Assembly (NCBI GenBank): GCA_004380135.1
Contig: QXCR01000008.1
Location: 372,001 to 436,000, forward strand
From: Stemphylium vesicarium
Taxonomy: Eukaryota > Ascomycota > Dothideomycetes > Pleosporales > Pleosporaceae
Length of the DNA: 64,000 bases
Direction of reading: 5' to 3'
The notes beneath the pieces are model-generated. The model saw nothing but the letters and a program-made list of their open reading frames with translations. It made no database searches and was not told the DNA's origin. The position numbers and the translations under genes are program-made. Positions 21,958 to 33,183 of this stretch are shown piece by piece (position 1 is the stretch's first letter; each line of letters starts with the position of its first letter).

Positions 21958-23334
21958 CTACCACCCCTCCCCAACATCAAAATCCGGCACATAACCCCCA
22001 GGACTCCACCACTCATCATTCCTCTTATCCGGACCAAGATTCCATCCCTCCCTGCGCACAAACATCTTCCAATACCGTCTCGCATGCAACGCATCCCTCC
22101 CAAAACAATGCCAGGACGTGATCCTCAACTCTCCATTCCCATCGTTGCCCCTCTCATACTGAGTTTTAAACTTGGTAGGACAGGAGCGACAACAGAAGAC
22201 TGCGTCATCATCATCGGCAGCAGTCATAGCCTTGACTTCCAGTGGGGTAGGTTTCTTGAAAGGAGCTGGATCGACGGGGCAGCGGAGCGAAGTCGGAAAA
22301 GCGGAAACGATGGCATGCGTGAACATGATACTGCTGCTCCCATCGCTTTTGATGTACATGGAAAGTTTGCGGGGACCCGTGGTGTTGGTCGTTTGGTGCG
22401 GACAGAGGTGTATCGGGGGGAGACTTTGTAGTATGTGTTTTGCACATAGTGCACCACCGCCGCCGCCACCCTTCTTCTTGTCCTTTCTCTGAGTTGGATG
22501 GAATACGTGCTCGTGCCGTATAATGAGATTGCCATCTACACGGCGTGTGGAAGAAGAGAGACGAACAGTGACGTTCGAGTTGGGAAAGCTGGTTGAAAAG
22601 GTGCCGGAGAGGAAGGCGATGGGTGGACTAGCTTCTTGGCCTTTTTGCATGTAGGAAGAGGTGAGACTGAGTGCGGATTGGATGTGTGGGTATACTAGAC
22701 TGTATCCTCTCCCTTCCTCTTCTTCTCCTGGCCCTTCATCGTCGTGTTCAGGGGTTTCCTGCAGGAAGTAGTCGATACACGCTTCCTGCCCAAAACATAA
22801 CGTCGTCAATGCTGTTTTACGATGCTGGCTTGGTCGCGGTAATGGTGGGTGCAGGGTGTTGCATCGGAGGCAGAACTCTACTTCTACCCTCTCTTTTCTT
22901 TCTTGAGCTTTTGCTTCCCAGTCTCGCATCATTGCTCGCAAGAAACCCGTTCGCGTGGCACTCCATCGATTTTCCTTCTTGAAAGCGGCCCATGGCCAGG
23001 ATCCGATGTTGGATAAAGCTTCTTTGCAGGTTAAGCTCAGGCTCAGTGCTGACTCCAGAGGTAGATACGTCTCAGCGATGGCTTTCTGAAGTTCAAGCAA
23101 AAGTGTGAAGAGAGGAAGGCGACGGTTGGGATCTGTGTTTACATCTGAGGCGGAACGGGTATATAGAGTGCGGAATTTTTGTTTTTGTTTGCGGCGGATG
23201 GTGTTGGTGCTAAGTGTCCTAGCTGCAGGGTCAGGGACTGGTCGTGTTCGTATGCTTCTGCGAGGACGCTCGGCCATTGCCGCCGCAGGGCTCGACGGTG
23301 CCCTTCGGGTGCTCTTGCGAACGGCTTTTGGCAT
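21958..23334 (-). CDS. F-box-like orphan protein with cysteine pairs
   Basis: The product has 458 residues and I do not recognise it as a named family. The N-terminus is basic (MPKAVRKSTRRAPSS and repeated Arg clusters), which could be a nuclear signal. An F-box-like helix pair LPLESALSLSLTCKEAL lies near residue 95. Cysteine-rich points follow: CLRCNTL near 155, CFGQEAC near 183 and CCRSC near 390, possibly forming metal sites. The tail is Trp-rich (WWSPGGYVPDFDVGEGW). An acidic Gly/Glu run and a Gly6 run are present. Orphans of this type are abundant in Pleosporales. The ATG at 23334 is the first in frame. It is tandem with kinase-like copy 2, and nothing in the context indicates function. 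Confidence 0.65.
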   Translation of the reverse strand: MPKAVRKSTRRAPSSPAAAMAERPRRSIRTRPVPDPAARTLSTNTIRRKQKQKFRTLYTRSASDVNTDPNRRLPLFTLLLELQKAIAETYLPLESALSLSLTCKEALSNIGSWPWAAFKKENRWSATRTGFLRAMMRDWEAKAQERKERVEVEFCLRCNTLHPPLPRPSQHRKTALTTLCFGQEACIDYFLQETPEHDDEGPGEEEEGRGYSLVYPHIQSALSLTSSYMQKGQEASPPIAFLSGTFSTSFPNSNVTVRLSSSTRRVDGNLIIRHEHVFHPTQRKDKKKGGGGGGALCAKHILQSLPPIHLCPHQTTNTTGPRKLSMYIKSDGSSSIMFTHAIVSAFPTSLRCPVDPAPFKKPTPLEVKAMTAADDDDAVFCCRSCPTKFKTQYERGNDGNGELRITSWHCFGRDALHARRYWKMFVRREGWNLGPDKRNDEWWSPGGYVPDFDVGEGW

Positions 23335-23746
23335 CTTTTCGAGATCGCGGATTGACCTAGATGTTCTGTGCTGGAATCGTCAATGTGGTAACCTTTATAT
23401 CCGTAATAGTAATTAGGCAACAATCCCCACCAAGTCATTAGTCGCGCCACCAGTAGGTTGCCTGACGAGAAATGCTACGTTTAGTCCTATCCTCGGTTGA
23501 TTCCACGATCAATGCACAAACAAGTTAAAGTAAGGCTTGGTCAGTGAGTTGGTGACATCGCGACGTCATTTCATTGCCGGTAATAGCGCGCCGGTATTGC
23601 TTTGTACAGATTCAAGGATGATAAGATGCAACACGACCATAGGTCATGATAGTGATGAAAGCGCCGCCCCATGCAGATTGACTCAAATATGAAATGCATG
23701 CAGATCCTAGAAACCCCTCCAAAAGACCCATATGCCCTTGTTTCTT
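23335..23746. other. Intergenic region between F-box-like orphan and GLE1
   Basis: The 412 bp contain the orphan's promoter and the GLE1 3' end. I see only short chance frames. Confidence 0.45.
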
Positions 23747-25420
23747 CTAGTCCAACGAGAAACGCTCCCTCTTCCATGTCTCCTGTAGTACAGCAATCGT
23801 ACTGGCGGCATCCTTGCAGCGCTCGGGTGCGCGGGCTGGAAGGTCTACAATAGCGCGACGTAGCACGCCGCGAGCAGGTACACCATAGAATTGAATGAAC
23901 TTCTTGTAGTAGTCACGAATCAGACCGCTGAGAATGGCGAAATGTCCAGGCCAGAGCTGGTCAGGCGGTGTGTTGCAGATGGAGACAATGGCTCGCCAGT
24001 ACTCTGAGGTGGCTATCGCGGGTGTCTTGGAAGCGAATGAGCGGAGAGACATGGACGCATAGCCAGCGCCGATACCACGCATGCGCTGAGAGTATGTTTC
24101 TGGGGTGGAGTCTTCTCGCCAGCCTAACCTTAAGCGGCCCTCCTTTGTCTCCATTGTACCGCGGATGCCGAATAGAGGTGGGCAGGCCTTGTGTAACTTG
24201 GCGAGCGCAATGTCGGTAAGGGGAAGGCCGTTCCACATGTACTTCTGGTCGCCGAACAGACTGGCTGCAATCAGACCAATCTCCTGGATGATGCGCCCGT
24301 CCGTGTTGGCGGCCTCCTTTTCGAATTGTTTGATAAGGAACTTCTCGAAGCAGATCCAGACGTAAAGGAGGAAGGCAGGGTATGCGGCGTCGTTCTCGTT
24401 GGCCAATTGGGGGATCTGGTGGGAAACAATGTATGGTCGGATGTCGACCATAGGGCCTGGTGTTGTCAAGGCGACATCAAAGCATTCTGTTCGGAGGCGC
24501 TTGATAGCGGCGGCGCTGTCCTTGCGCTCGACATTAATCTGGCCAAGCCGAGTGCGGAGGGCGCGTCGAGCATCGCCGACAGGACCTTTTAGAGGCGAAG
24601 ACGGCTTCTTGTGTTCTTCCCAAAAAGCTTTGCGGAACTCCTTCATGCGCTGGTGGAGCTGGAGGTACTGGTTGTGTAGTTGGTCGAAACTGGCAGACGG
24701 CGCCGGTGCGCTGGTGGCTAGCTTCGGCGCAGCTACTTGCGTGGGTGCCGCTGCGGGCTGTGGTGGTGGTTGTTGCGGAGCTTGCTGGCGAGCCTTTTCT
24801 GCAGCAGCCGCAGCCTCGGCAGATTTTCGATCAGCTTCTTGCTTTTCTTGTTTCTGCCTTTCAGCGGCGGCCTCTTGTTCCTTTTGAGCTCTGATCCTTG
24901 CATCTGCCTCCTGAAGCCTCCTCTGGTATTCGGCCGCTTGACGGGCAGCTTGCTCTTCGCGTTGTTTTGCTTCTAGTGCCCTTCGCTGCGCCAGTTCCTC
25001 TTCGCGCGCTTTCTCCTGCTTCAGCCGCTCAATTTCCCTGTGCTGTTCCTCTTCATGGCGAAGACGCGCTTTTTCTTCTTCCAGGGCCAGTCGCTCAATC
25101 TCCATCTTGGCGTTCCTCCAGACGCGCTCATGTTCCTCGGCCGCGTAGGCAAGTTGTTCGGCGTGTCGCTTGGCTCGTTCGGCTGCATCTTGGTCTAGCT
25201 TCTCGTTGAATTGACTGTCTGAGATGCTGAGTCGGAGATTGAACTCGAGTGCCAGTTTCCGGGAGGGGCTGTCGAAGGGATCGGTGATTAGCGACTCGCG
25301 GTGAGGGCGAAGGCTGCTGCGATTCGGCGATTGGCGTGTCGGAGAGGCATCCAAAAAACTTGAGCTGAAAGAAGTTGCGGTATGCATGCTGGACGACGAG
25401 GTACCCGATCTGGCGGGCAT
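23747..25420 (-). CDS. GLE1: Nuclear-pore mRNA export factor Gle1
   Basis: Gle1, with inositol hexakisphosphate, activates the DEAD-box ATPase Dbp5 at the cytoplasmic face of the nuclear pore and so releases exported mRNPs. The single exon gives 557 residues from the ATG at 25420 (MPARSGTSSSSMH). A long charged coiled coil rich in Glu/Arg/Gln/Ala spans about residues 85-215, followed by a Pro/Gln/Ala linker and then the HEAT-like C-terminal domain. That domain contains FDQLHNQYLQLHQRMKEFRK, GDQKYMWNGLPLTDIALAKL, GYASMSLRSF and DQLWPGHFAILSGLIRDYYK. Size and order agree with yeast Gle1 (538 residues). It is divergent from SSD1, with a 1.9-kb shared upstream region. Confidence 0.95.
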   Translation of the reverse strand: MPARSGTSSSSMHTATSFSSSFLDASPTRQSPNRSSLRPHRESLITDPFDSPSRKLALEFNLRLSISDSQFNEKLDQDAAERAKRHAEQLAYAAEEHERVWRNAKMEIERLALEEEKARLRHEEEQHREIERLKQEKAREEELAQRRALEAKQREEQAARQAAEYQRRLQEADARIRAQKEQEAAAERQKQEKQEADRKSAEAAAAAEKARQQAPQQPPPQPAAAPTQVAAPKLATSAPAPSASFDQLHNQYLQLHQRMKEFRKAFWEEHKKPSSPLKGPVGDARRALRTRLGQINVERKDSAAAIKRLRTECFDVALTTPGPMVDIRPYIVSHQIPQLANENDAAYPAFLLYVWICFEKFLIKQFEKEAANTDGRIIQEIGLIAASLFGDQKYMWNGLPLTDIALAKLHKACPPLFGIRGTMETKEGRLRLGWREDSTPETYSQRMRGIGAGYASMSLRSFASKTPAIATSEYWRAIVSICNTPPDQLWPGHFAILSGLIRDYYKKFIQFYGVPARGVLRRAIVDLPARAPERCKDAASTIAVLQETWKRERFSLD

Positions 25421-27280
25421 TCTGGCGCCTTAGTGGTGGGTAGAGAAGGAAAAAGCGATCGTTGAAAAGGTGGTTGGTGAGATCGCGTGAAAGAGGTCGA
25501 AGCTAGTACATAGTTCGGCTGTACACTTCAGCATAGAGATCACGTGAGCGCGCATCACCCTCCGCATACCCCTGTCGTAGCTTTCACCGCGCTACTCATG
25601 CTCGCCTGCCACCGTGTGCAGCAACCATTCGCTGCTGGCATTGCATCTATTGGCGAGATACTGCAGCTGTCAGAATGATACATGGCGAAAAAACCTTGAG
25701 CCATCCATGCTATTCAGCCACAATTAGTCTGATTAAAGCAGAGATGCATTATCACTGCATGCAATGATGTTCCTGGCTTTGGTGTTGATTAGGTCAATGG
25801 ATGTCGATACCTACACAGGTACATACCTAAGTAGCTTTGTCGATGACCGCCTCGCCGCATCACATGACCAGGCTCAACAATCTTGGAAAACGCCCCCATG
25901 TCATCATACAACAACACCGATCGAGATGAGCATGGGGTTCAAGGGCGCCTGAGTCGCGGCTCAGGCAAACAGGGTATGTTGCGCATTTCATAAAGTTCAC
26001 AAGACACGTCTGTGCCGCCGCAAGCTGGTGGGACTGCGGCTAAAGCTGCGACTGCAACCGCTCTAGCTGCACCCTGAGGACGCTCGTTTCATTGACAGAT
26101 GGTGACAGCTGGGGAGAGGTGACACACTCTGCTACTCCACGCTGCCAACGGCGCAAAATGAATTGTGGACGGGGTCGTCAATTACTCTTTGCCCACGACC
26201 ATGCCATGACAAGGTTGCTGGCCCAACACGGTGGATCAATATATCTCCAAACAACGCGACCCGCCACTATCGTGAACCGAACGCCCTTGCGCCGCCGCAC
26301 CGCCGCTCAAGACTCGTGTGTGTGCGCGCGCGTGACGACGGGACTGCAACTTTCTCCAGCTTAGCCGTGATATCAGAAACGTCTGCGGGTCAGGCCAGGG
26401 TTGAAACGTGGAAACCTAAACGTGATGCTTCACCTTGGGCGCGCTGAGACATGCAGGACGCGGTACTCGCTGGCCATATATAGAGTGTTGACGCCTGCAA
26501 GTGCCTCAGTCCCCATAGTCCGGCGCTCTCTCTCCCTCATTTTCCCTTAATCCTTACTGTCGGCGCGGGTGCTGCATCTGGTATCGCAAGTGACGTACGT
26601 GTGCTCAGACGTCGTATGCGGACAAGGACAGCCGATCGCTTCCCAATACGAGCATCAGGCCAAGTCCCGCAGTAGCCCATCACCACCTCCATCACCCGTC
26701 GAGACGCTGCTGGCCCTCTCGCTTTTCCCTCCTGCAACCCTCCTTCCCCCATATCCTCGATCGCTCCCTCCTTCGAAGCACTCTCTCCGCCCGTATTTTG
26801 TGTTGGCACTGCCCACAGCGACCCGCTCCAGGGAACCCGCGCTCCTTGACCTTGCGACCCTCCTTATCACGCCCTCCCCGGTCAACTTGACATCTGTCTA
26901 GACACGACTTCCACCCGCTTCCGACTGGCACAGCAGAGCATTCCAGAGATCCATTGTCTAGAGAGTATCGTCTTCGCCCCGCGAGTACTGCCTAACAAGC
27001 ACGCTTACCCCAACGTGAGTTGTGTCCCCCCCCCCCGCTAGCTCGCTCTGAAGCATGCCAGCTGCCGACCCTGCGTCAAAGAGCTGCCCACCCACTTCTT
27101 TCCCTCTCACCCCTTTGCATCACCTCGCTCGCTCACTGCATCCATGTATTGACACGTCTCTCACTAATCAGACTCAGATAAACCGAGCACCCTTTTGACC
27201 AATTCGTGTCGGGCCGTCACTTCACCAACAGTACCTACGCTGCAAGCGGGCATAGAATCCTCCACACGCCTCCATCCACA
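25421..27280. promoter_or_regulatory. Long shared upstream region of GLE1 and SSD1
   Basis: The 1.86 kb hold both promoters. Near SSD1 a probable 5'-leader intron runs from gtgagt at 27015 to an AG at 27171, with CTAAT just upstream of the acceptor. It includes a run of 11 C at 27026-27036. A 20-bp strictly alternating purine-pyrimidine tract, CGTGTGTGTGCGCGCGCGTG, lies at 26315-26334. The C/T-rich stretch from about 26680 to 26890 looks like a leader. No coding gene is convincing. Confidence 0.5.
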
Positions 27281-30200
27281 ATGGATCAGCAACAAGGCCA
27301 GCAGGGCCCCATGGGCCCCGCCGGCCGCCGTCTGCACATTGCGCATCGCCGCAGCCCGTCGGAGCTGACGCCGCTGATGAGTACGTCTGCGTGCCTCGCA
27401 ACCCCTCGTCCCCTCCTCCCCTCGTAGCTGAGCAATTGCTGACACGCGGCCTACAGTGGAACAACTCGCCATCGCACAACAGATCGAGGTCCTCCAGCAA
27501 CAACAGCAGCAGATTGCCGCGACGCACCAGCAATATGTGAACATGGGCATGATCCAGCCGCAGCAGCAGCTCGGCAACTTCCAGATGCAGGGCCAGATGC
27601 CTAATGTCTCGCCCCAAGTGAACAACTACCAGTTCCAACAGCAGATGCCACAGATGCCCCAACAGCAACAGCAGCAGCAGCACCTGGCCGTGCCCATGAA
27701 CGCTCCTGCCCAGCCCGGCGCCCACCGCCGCAACCAGTCCGCCCTCCCCAACGTCGGCATGGGCCCTCCGCCCGCGCCTTCCTCCGGCGCCTCTGGATTC
27801 GGCGAGTTCGGTGCACAACAGCCTGGCCAGGGCAGGGAGAACGTAAACCCCCGCGGCCGAGGTGGTGGCAGCGCTGGTGGCTCCGGACACACCCGCCGCC
27901 ATTCGCTCGCCCTTGCTGACGCGAAGAAGGCTGCCGAACAGGCTGAATCCAAGAGAAAGACCTCCGGCTTCCAGTTCCCCATTCCAGGCTCGACTGAGGG
28001 CAGCTCCAACCGCGATGCTAGCCCCGGTGGACAAGGCGCCGCCGGTGACGCTCCTTCCGCCCGTGGTGGACGAGGCGGTCACGGCCGCAGCCAGAGCATG
28101 GCCGTCGGACGCGGCGGCGGAGGTGCTGGTCGTGGCGGTCCTTCCTTCTCCTTCCCAGCTACCAGCGAGAACCCCACCAACCAAGCTACTCAGCAAGCTG
28201 ACTTCCAGCGCCGCGGCAGCCAGGGCCACGGTCGCAGCCAGTCGCGCAACTTCGAGGGCAACTGGAGACAGCCTCAGAACAACAATAACCAGCAACAGTC
28301 TACCCAAGACAACCAGTCCCAGAACATGGGCAACTTCAACATGAACCAAACCGCCAATGCCGCTCCTTTCCAGCCTGGTCACCGCACTCGTGGATCGGTC
28401 AACCAGTCTGTTGGCTCTCTTGGCAACTTCCAATACGGCGGCCAGCCCCAGATGCAGATGCAATCGCCCCAGGCGCAGCTTCTCCTGCAACAGCAGATGT
28501 TCGGTCAGCCACTGAACCCCATGCAGATCGCTCATTTGCAGGCACTCCAGGCTGCTCAGATGCAGGGTGGCGGCCTCGGCGGCAGCCAGCACGCACCCCA
28601 GATGAGCATGCAACAACAACAACAACAGCAGCGCAAGACTCTATTCACTCCTTACCTCCCGCAGGCCACCCTGCCTGCCCTCCTCGGCGACGGCCAACTC
28701 GTTGCCGGTATCCTCCGCGTCAACAAGAAGAACCGCAGCGATGCTTACGTGACAACCACTGATCTGGATGCTGACATCTTCATCTGTGGTAGTAAAGACA
28801 GGAACCGAGCTCTCGAAGGAGATCTCGTCGCTGTCGAGCTCCTCGACGTTGACGAGGTGTGGGGTCAGAAGCGCGAGAAAGAAGAGAAGAAGAAGCGCAA
28901 GGACAACGCGGACCCTCGCGGCGGTAGTATTGCCGTGAACGACGCCACCACTCAACCTGAAACCGGCTCTGAGGGTGGCATTCGTCGCCGTGGCAGTCTC
29001 CGCCAGAGACCTACGCAGAAGAAGAACGACGATGTTGAGGTTGAGGGACAGAGCCTGCTCCTCATGGAGGAGGAGGAAATCAACGATGAGCTGAAGCCTC
29101 TTTACGCTGGCCACATTGTTGCTGTCATCGAGCGTGTTGCAGGACAGATGTTCTCTGGGTAAGCAGTCACGACCAAGACGCTATAAAACTTTCGCTAACC
29201 ACATCACAGCTCTCTTGGACTCCTTCGTCCCAGCAGCCAAGCCACAAAGGAGAAGCAGGAAGCAGAGCGACAAGCTCGCGAGGGCAACTCAGGCCGTTCC
29301 CAGCCAGAGCGCCAGGACAAGCCCAAGATTGTCTGGTTCAAGCCAACGGACAAGCGCGTACCTTTGATTGCCATTCCTACCGAGCAAGCGCCGCGCGACT
29401 TCGTCGAGAAGCACCAGGACTATGCCGATCGCATCTTCGTGGCATGCATCAAGCGATGGCCCATCACATCGCTACATCCTTTCGGTACTCTTGTTGAGCA
29501 GCTTGGAGTCATGGGTGACCTTAAGGTGGAAACTGATGCTCTCCTGCGCGACAACAACTTCGGGCCAGATGATTTCTCTGATGCCGTCATCAAGAATGTC
29601 GGCTTCGAAGACTGGTCAGTTGCCAACGACGGCGAAGAGGCCCTGCAAAGCCGTCGCGACTTCAGGGATGAAGAAACCTTCACCATAGATCCCAACGGCA
29701 GCAAAGAGCTCGACGATGCCATCCACTTCAAGTACCTGGATGATGGTCGCGTTGAGATTGGTATTCACGTAGCTGACGTTGCCCATTTCATCAAGGCAAA
29801 CTCACTTGTTGACCGTGAGGCCAAGAAGCGCGGTACGGCCGTGTACCTTATGAACCGCACGGTGAACATGTTGCCTCCTAAGCTGTCGAATGACATCTGC
29901 TGCCTGAACCCAGGCGAGGAGCGCTACACTGTCAGTGTTGTCTTCAAGGCCGATCCTGCTTCCGGAAAGATCTTTGAAGATGAGACCTGGGTCGGCAAAG
30001 CTGTGATCAAGAGCTCTGGAAAGCTGTCGTACGACGAAGTCGACACCGTTATCAGCGGTAACGACGGTCCAGTTTCGGCGGCCCGTGCTAAGGACATCAA
30101 GATGCTGCATCACATCTCTCAGAAGTTCCGCCAGGTTCGCTTTGGTGACCGAGTATCCGACGTCAAGGCTCTGCGCCTGATGTACCAGCTCGACGACGAG

Positions 30201-31557
30201 AATGTTCCTGTTGAGCAGAACATCTTTGATTCTTCTCCTGCGCACGAGTGCATTGAGGAGCTCAGCCACCTTGCCAACGCCGTTGTTGCGAAGAAGCTCG
30301 CCGCTGGATTGCCCGAAAAGGCCCTCCTCCGTCGCCAAGCATCGCCCAACCCCCGCAGGCTGACGACGATTGCGGAGCGCATGGGTGCTATCGGCTACGA
30401 CATCAACACCGAGAGCAGTGGATCTCTGCAGAACAGCTTGTTCGAGGTCGAAGATGAGGATATCCGCAAGGGTATGGAGACTTTGGTCATCAAGTCGATG
30501 CCCCGTGCCAAGTACTTTGTTGCTGGCAAGCTGCCTGAGGATCAATACCCTCACTACGCTCTCAACCTCCCCAAGTACACTCACTTCACTAACCCATCTC
30601 GTCGCTACGCCGATATCATCGTGCACCGCCAGCTGGAAGCTGTTCTGTCGAACGGTGCCATCGAGTTTACCGAAGACATTGAGGCTCTAGCCAAGACAGC
30701 TGAGATGTGCAACACCAAGAAGGACTCCGCTCATGCTGCCCAAGAGCAGAGCGTTCACATCGAGGCTTGCCGCAAGATGGACAAGGTCAGGCAAGAAAGG
30801 GGTGGCGACCTCATCGCGGAAGGTATCGTCCTTTGCGTATACGAGTCTGCTTTCGATGTTCTCATTCCCGAGTGGGGCTTCGAGAAGCGCGTCCACTGTG
30901 ACCAACTTCCTCTCAAGAAGGCCGAGTTCGACAAGAACAAGCGCCTACTTGAGCTCTACTGGGAGAAGGGCGTCCCATCGTCCAACTACATTCCCGAGGA
31001 CGAGAGGCCAAAGCACGGCTCACTCCGTTCGGCCAATGCTGCCGCTGCCGCTCGTGACGCCGAGGCGGCGAAGCAGCGCGCGAGGGAGCAAGAGGAGGCC
31101 CAGCGTCGGCAGATGGATACCGGAACCATGTCGACTAACGAGGAGGCTGCGTTGTTCGATGACGATGATGACGATGACTCCAACGACCTCAACTCGAACA
31201 TGGCTGGTGTGTCGCTGAACCCAGACCGTCCTACCCAGAGCATGCCTCCGTCGCCGACGAGGCGCGATCTTGCCGGCGCTCCCCAGCGTGTCAACTCGGA
31301 TTCCAAGGTTGCGCAAAGCGCTGGCGATGCTGCAGAGAGCAAGTTGACCAACAAGGAGAAATACCTCAGCTGGTTCACTCTCCGCGAGCAAAATGGCGAC
31401 TACATCCAGGATGTACGGGAGATGACGCGTGTTCCAGTCATCCTTAAGACGGATCTGACCAAGAGCCCTCCGTAAGTTGATCCTCTTCATGATTAGAATT
31501 CTACTGACCCATCTTAGGTGCTTGACGATCCGATCTCTCAACCCATACGCGCTCTAG
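27281..31557 (+). CDS. SSD1: Ssd1 RNA-binding pseudonuclease
   Basis: Four exons, 27281-27380, 27457-29158, 29210-31471 and 31518-31557, give 1367 residues. Ssd1 binds 5' leaders of cell-wall and growth mRNAs and represses or relocalises them under control of the NDR kinase Cbk1. The N-terminal 400 residues are Gln/Asn/Gly-rich. Cold-shock-like domains begin near KTLFTPYLPQATLP, followed by the RNB domain (FTIDPNGSKELDDAIHF). In active RNase II enzymes the segment carries D-I-D-D; here the first Asp is Glu, in line with loss of nuclease activity known for Ssd1. Five HxRxxS sites (Ser27, 128, 183, 247, 296) fit the Cbk1 consensus. The 40-nt last exon encodes CLTIRSLNPYAL, the conserved end. 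An ATG at 27281 directly precedes the conserved RRLHIAHRRSPSEL. Confidence 0.97.
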
Positions 31558-33183
31558 GCGATGTACATGCTCCGATTCAGCCTAGGCATTCGCTGATCAG
31601 GATCCAAGAGCGCCTGGTGATCTCGGTGGCTTCCATCATCTTGGTATAGAAAATTGAATAGCGGATATATACTAGGTTGCGGGGCGCGAAATGCACGGAA
31701 ATCTGTGTATTGTTATATGCAGCGGCGACGTATCCGAAGTCGCGATATATCGTTGCAGCTCCTATATACAGTAGCAGTCCATAGTACATGTAATGTGTTG
31801 TTCATCACGCAAAAACGCCTCTCCATAAGCGATATCCACCCTGTTTCCCTGTGACAGCCGGACGCATTGATGTAAACTCCACAAATCTCGTTCATGCCTG
31901 GGTAAGGCTGCTCAAATCCCGTGCCGGACTGCACTTGAGAGGACCTCGTTTGACATTCGACATACTCCTGCCAAGGTTGTCATTGGGTGGAGATTGGTTG
32001 TACGAGGAGGAAACGTGCTCTTCGGTACCCAAAGTACCGGCCGCTGTTTATCCCGGTCTGGTCGATTACGACAATCTGCCGATATCCGGCATGATGTTGA
32101 TGCCGCAAGTACCTCCACTAACGGATCTGCGACTTTCCATCCCCTGTGCCTTAGCCGGGGAATGTCCGTGTACCTGCATTTGTTTCCCGGAGTGAACAGG
32201 AGCTTTGAGGCCTAAGGTGTCAGGCGCATGCAGCCGAAATGGCAAGTGGTTCTCCATGAGGCTTGGCGGCGTGGTGCGGTTTTAGATGCCTCAGCCACCC
32301 TATAATTCATCGCTCTTAACCTCTCAGTCCATCTATAGCACCGTCGGCGCTGCATCGCAAGCGCTTCCACACCTTCTTAGGATTACAACTAGAATTACGA
32401 CTGCACTACCTCCGTATACACGGACGCAGAACTTGGTGTTGAAACGTTTCGAAGGTCTCATTGCTGCTGGAAACACCCCACTGACGATATGAAGAGCTGG
32501 CTGCTTCAAGCCTCATGTCGTGAGCCACAACATGGTTCCGCACGGAAAGTCTGAATACCGCCGTTATTCGCCATGCGCTATCGCTACACTCGGATTTACT
32601 CGAGGGCGGCTCTGTTGCCTCCGCGCAGTCGTTGGTACTTGTAGGGTTTCATCGGAACCTCTTCGCGTCGCAGGGCCCCGGACCTGCTACATCACACGCC
32701 TCCACCACTAGCCTCATCGCAACGTGCCGGACTTGCTCAGCGGTTGCTGCACTGCTAGCGGACAGTTCCTCGACGATCAATGGGTCGATTTGCCAAGCTC
32801 TAAAGCTTGAACGGTCACGGATCTGATGAGGGAGCCAGTGCGTGGGCGGGATCCAGTTGTCCGCCACAAGCTCTACATCCGTCCTCCGAATTTGCTCTGG
32901 CGTCTCAGATGCGAACCCAGGAGCTGCTGCAGCCTCTATAAGGTCCATTGGCCGCCCACCTTGTTTCCATACTCGTTTTCAGTTGGATCATCATCGGCGA
33001 GCTTCTTCTACCTTCTTCCGTACCTAATAATCAATAGCCACATTCCTTACGGTTTACCTTCTCAGTCCCTGGTTGGACTTTTAGACAATTTTTAATATTC
33101 GAATTCAAAGCGAGTCTTTGCTGGAGGTCCTTCTTTACGAACTTGTCTATTCTACAACGAACCAACAAACTTAATATATCAAC
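31558..33183. other. Intergenic region between SSD1 and the Rds1-like gene
   Basis: The first 200 bases are AT-rich with TATA-like repeats (cgatatatcg, tatatac) and probably carry the SSD1 3' end. A minus-strand ATG-led frame at 32649-32948 (99 codons, WIPPTHWLPHQ inside) has a protein-like look but no family signature, so I do not call it. The last 150 bases upstream of 33184 are AT-rich leader sequence. Confidence 0.45.

Noticed and set aside
27222..28625. 467-codon minus-strand frame antisense to SSD1
   Set aside because: It mirrors the Gln/Gly-rich coding sequence of Ssd1 as Leu/Ala/Val repeats; the sense strand is certain.
29802..30626. 274-codon minus-strand frame inside SSD1
   Set aside because: It lies antisense to the RNB domain, which is conserved on the plus strand.
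32649..32948. 99-codon minus-strand frame with WIPPTHWLPHQ
   Set aside because: ATG-led and protein-like, but without homology I recognise, intron evidence or context; not enough for a call.
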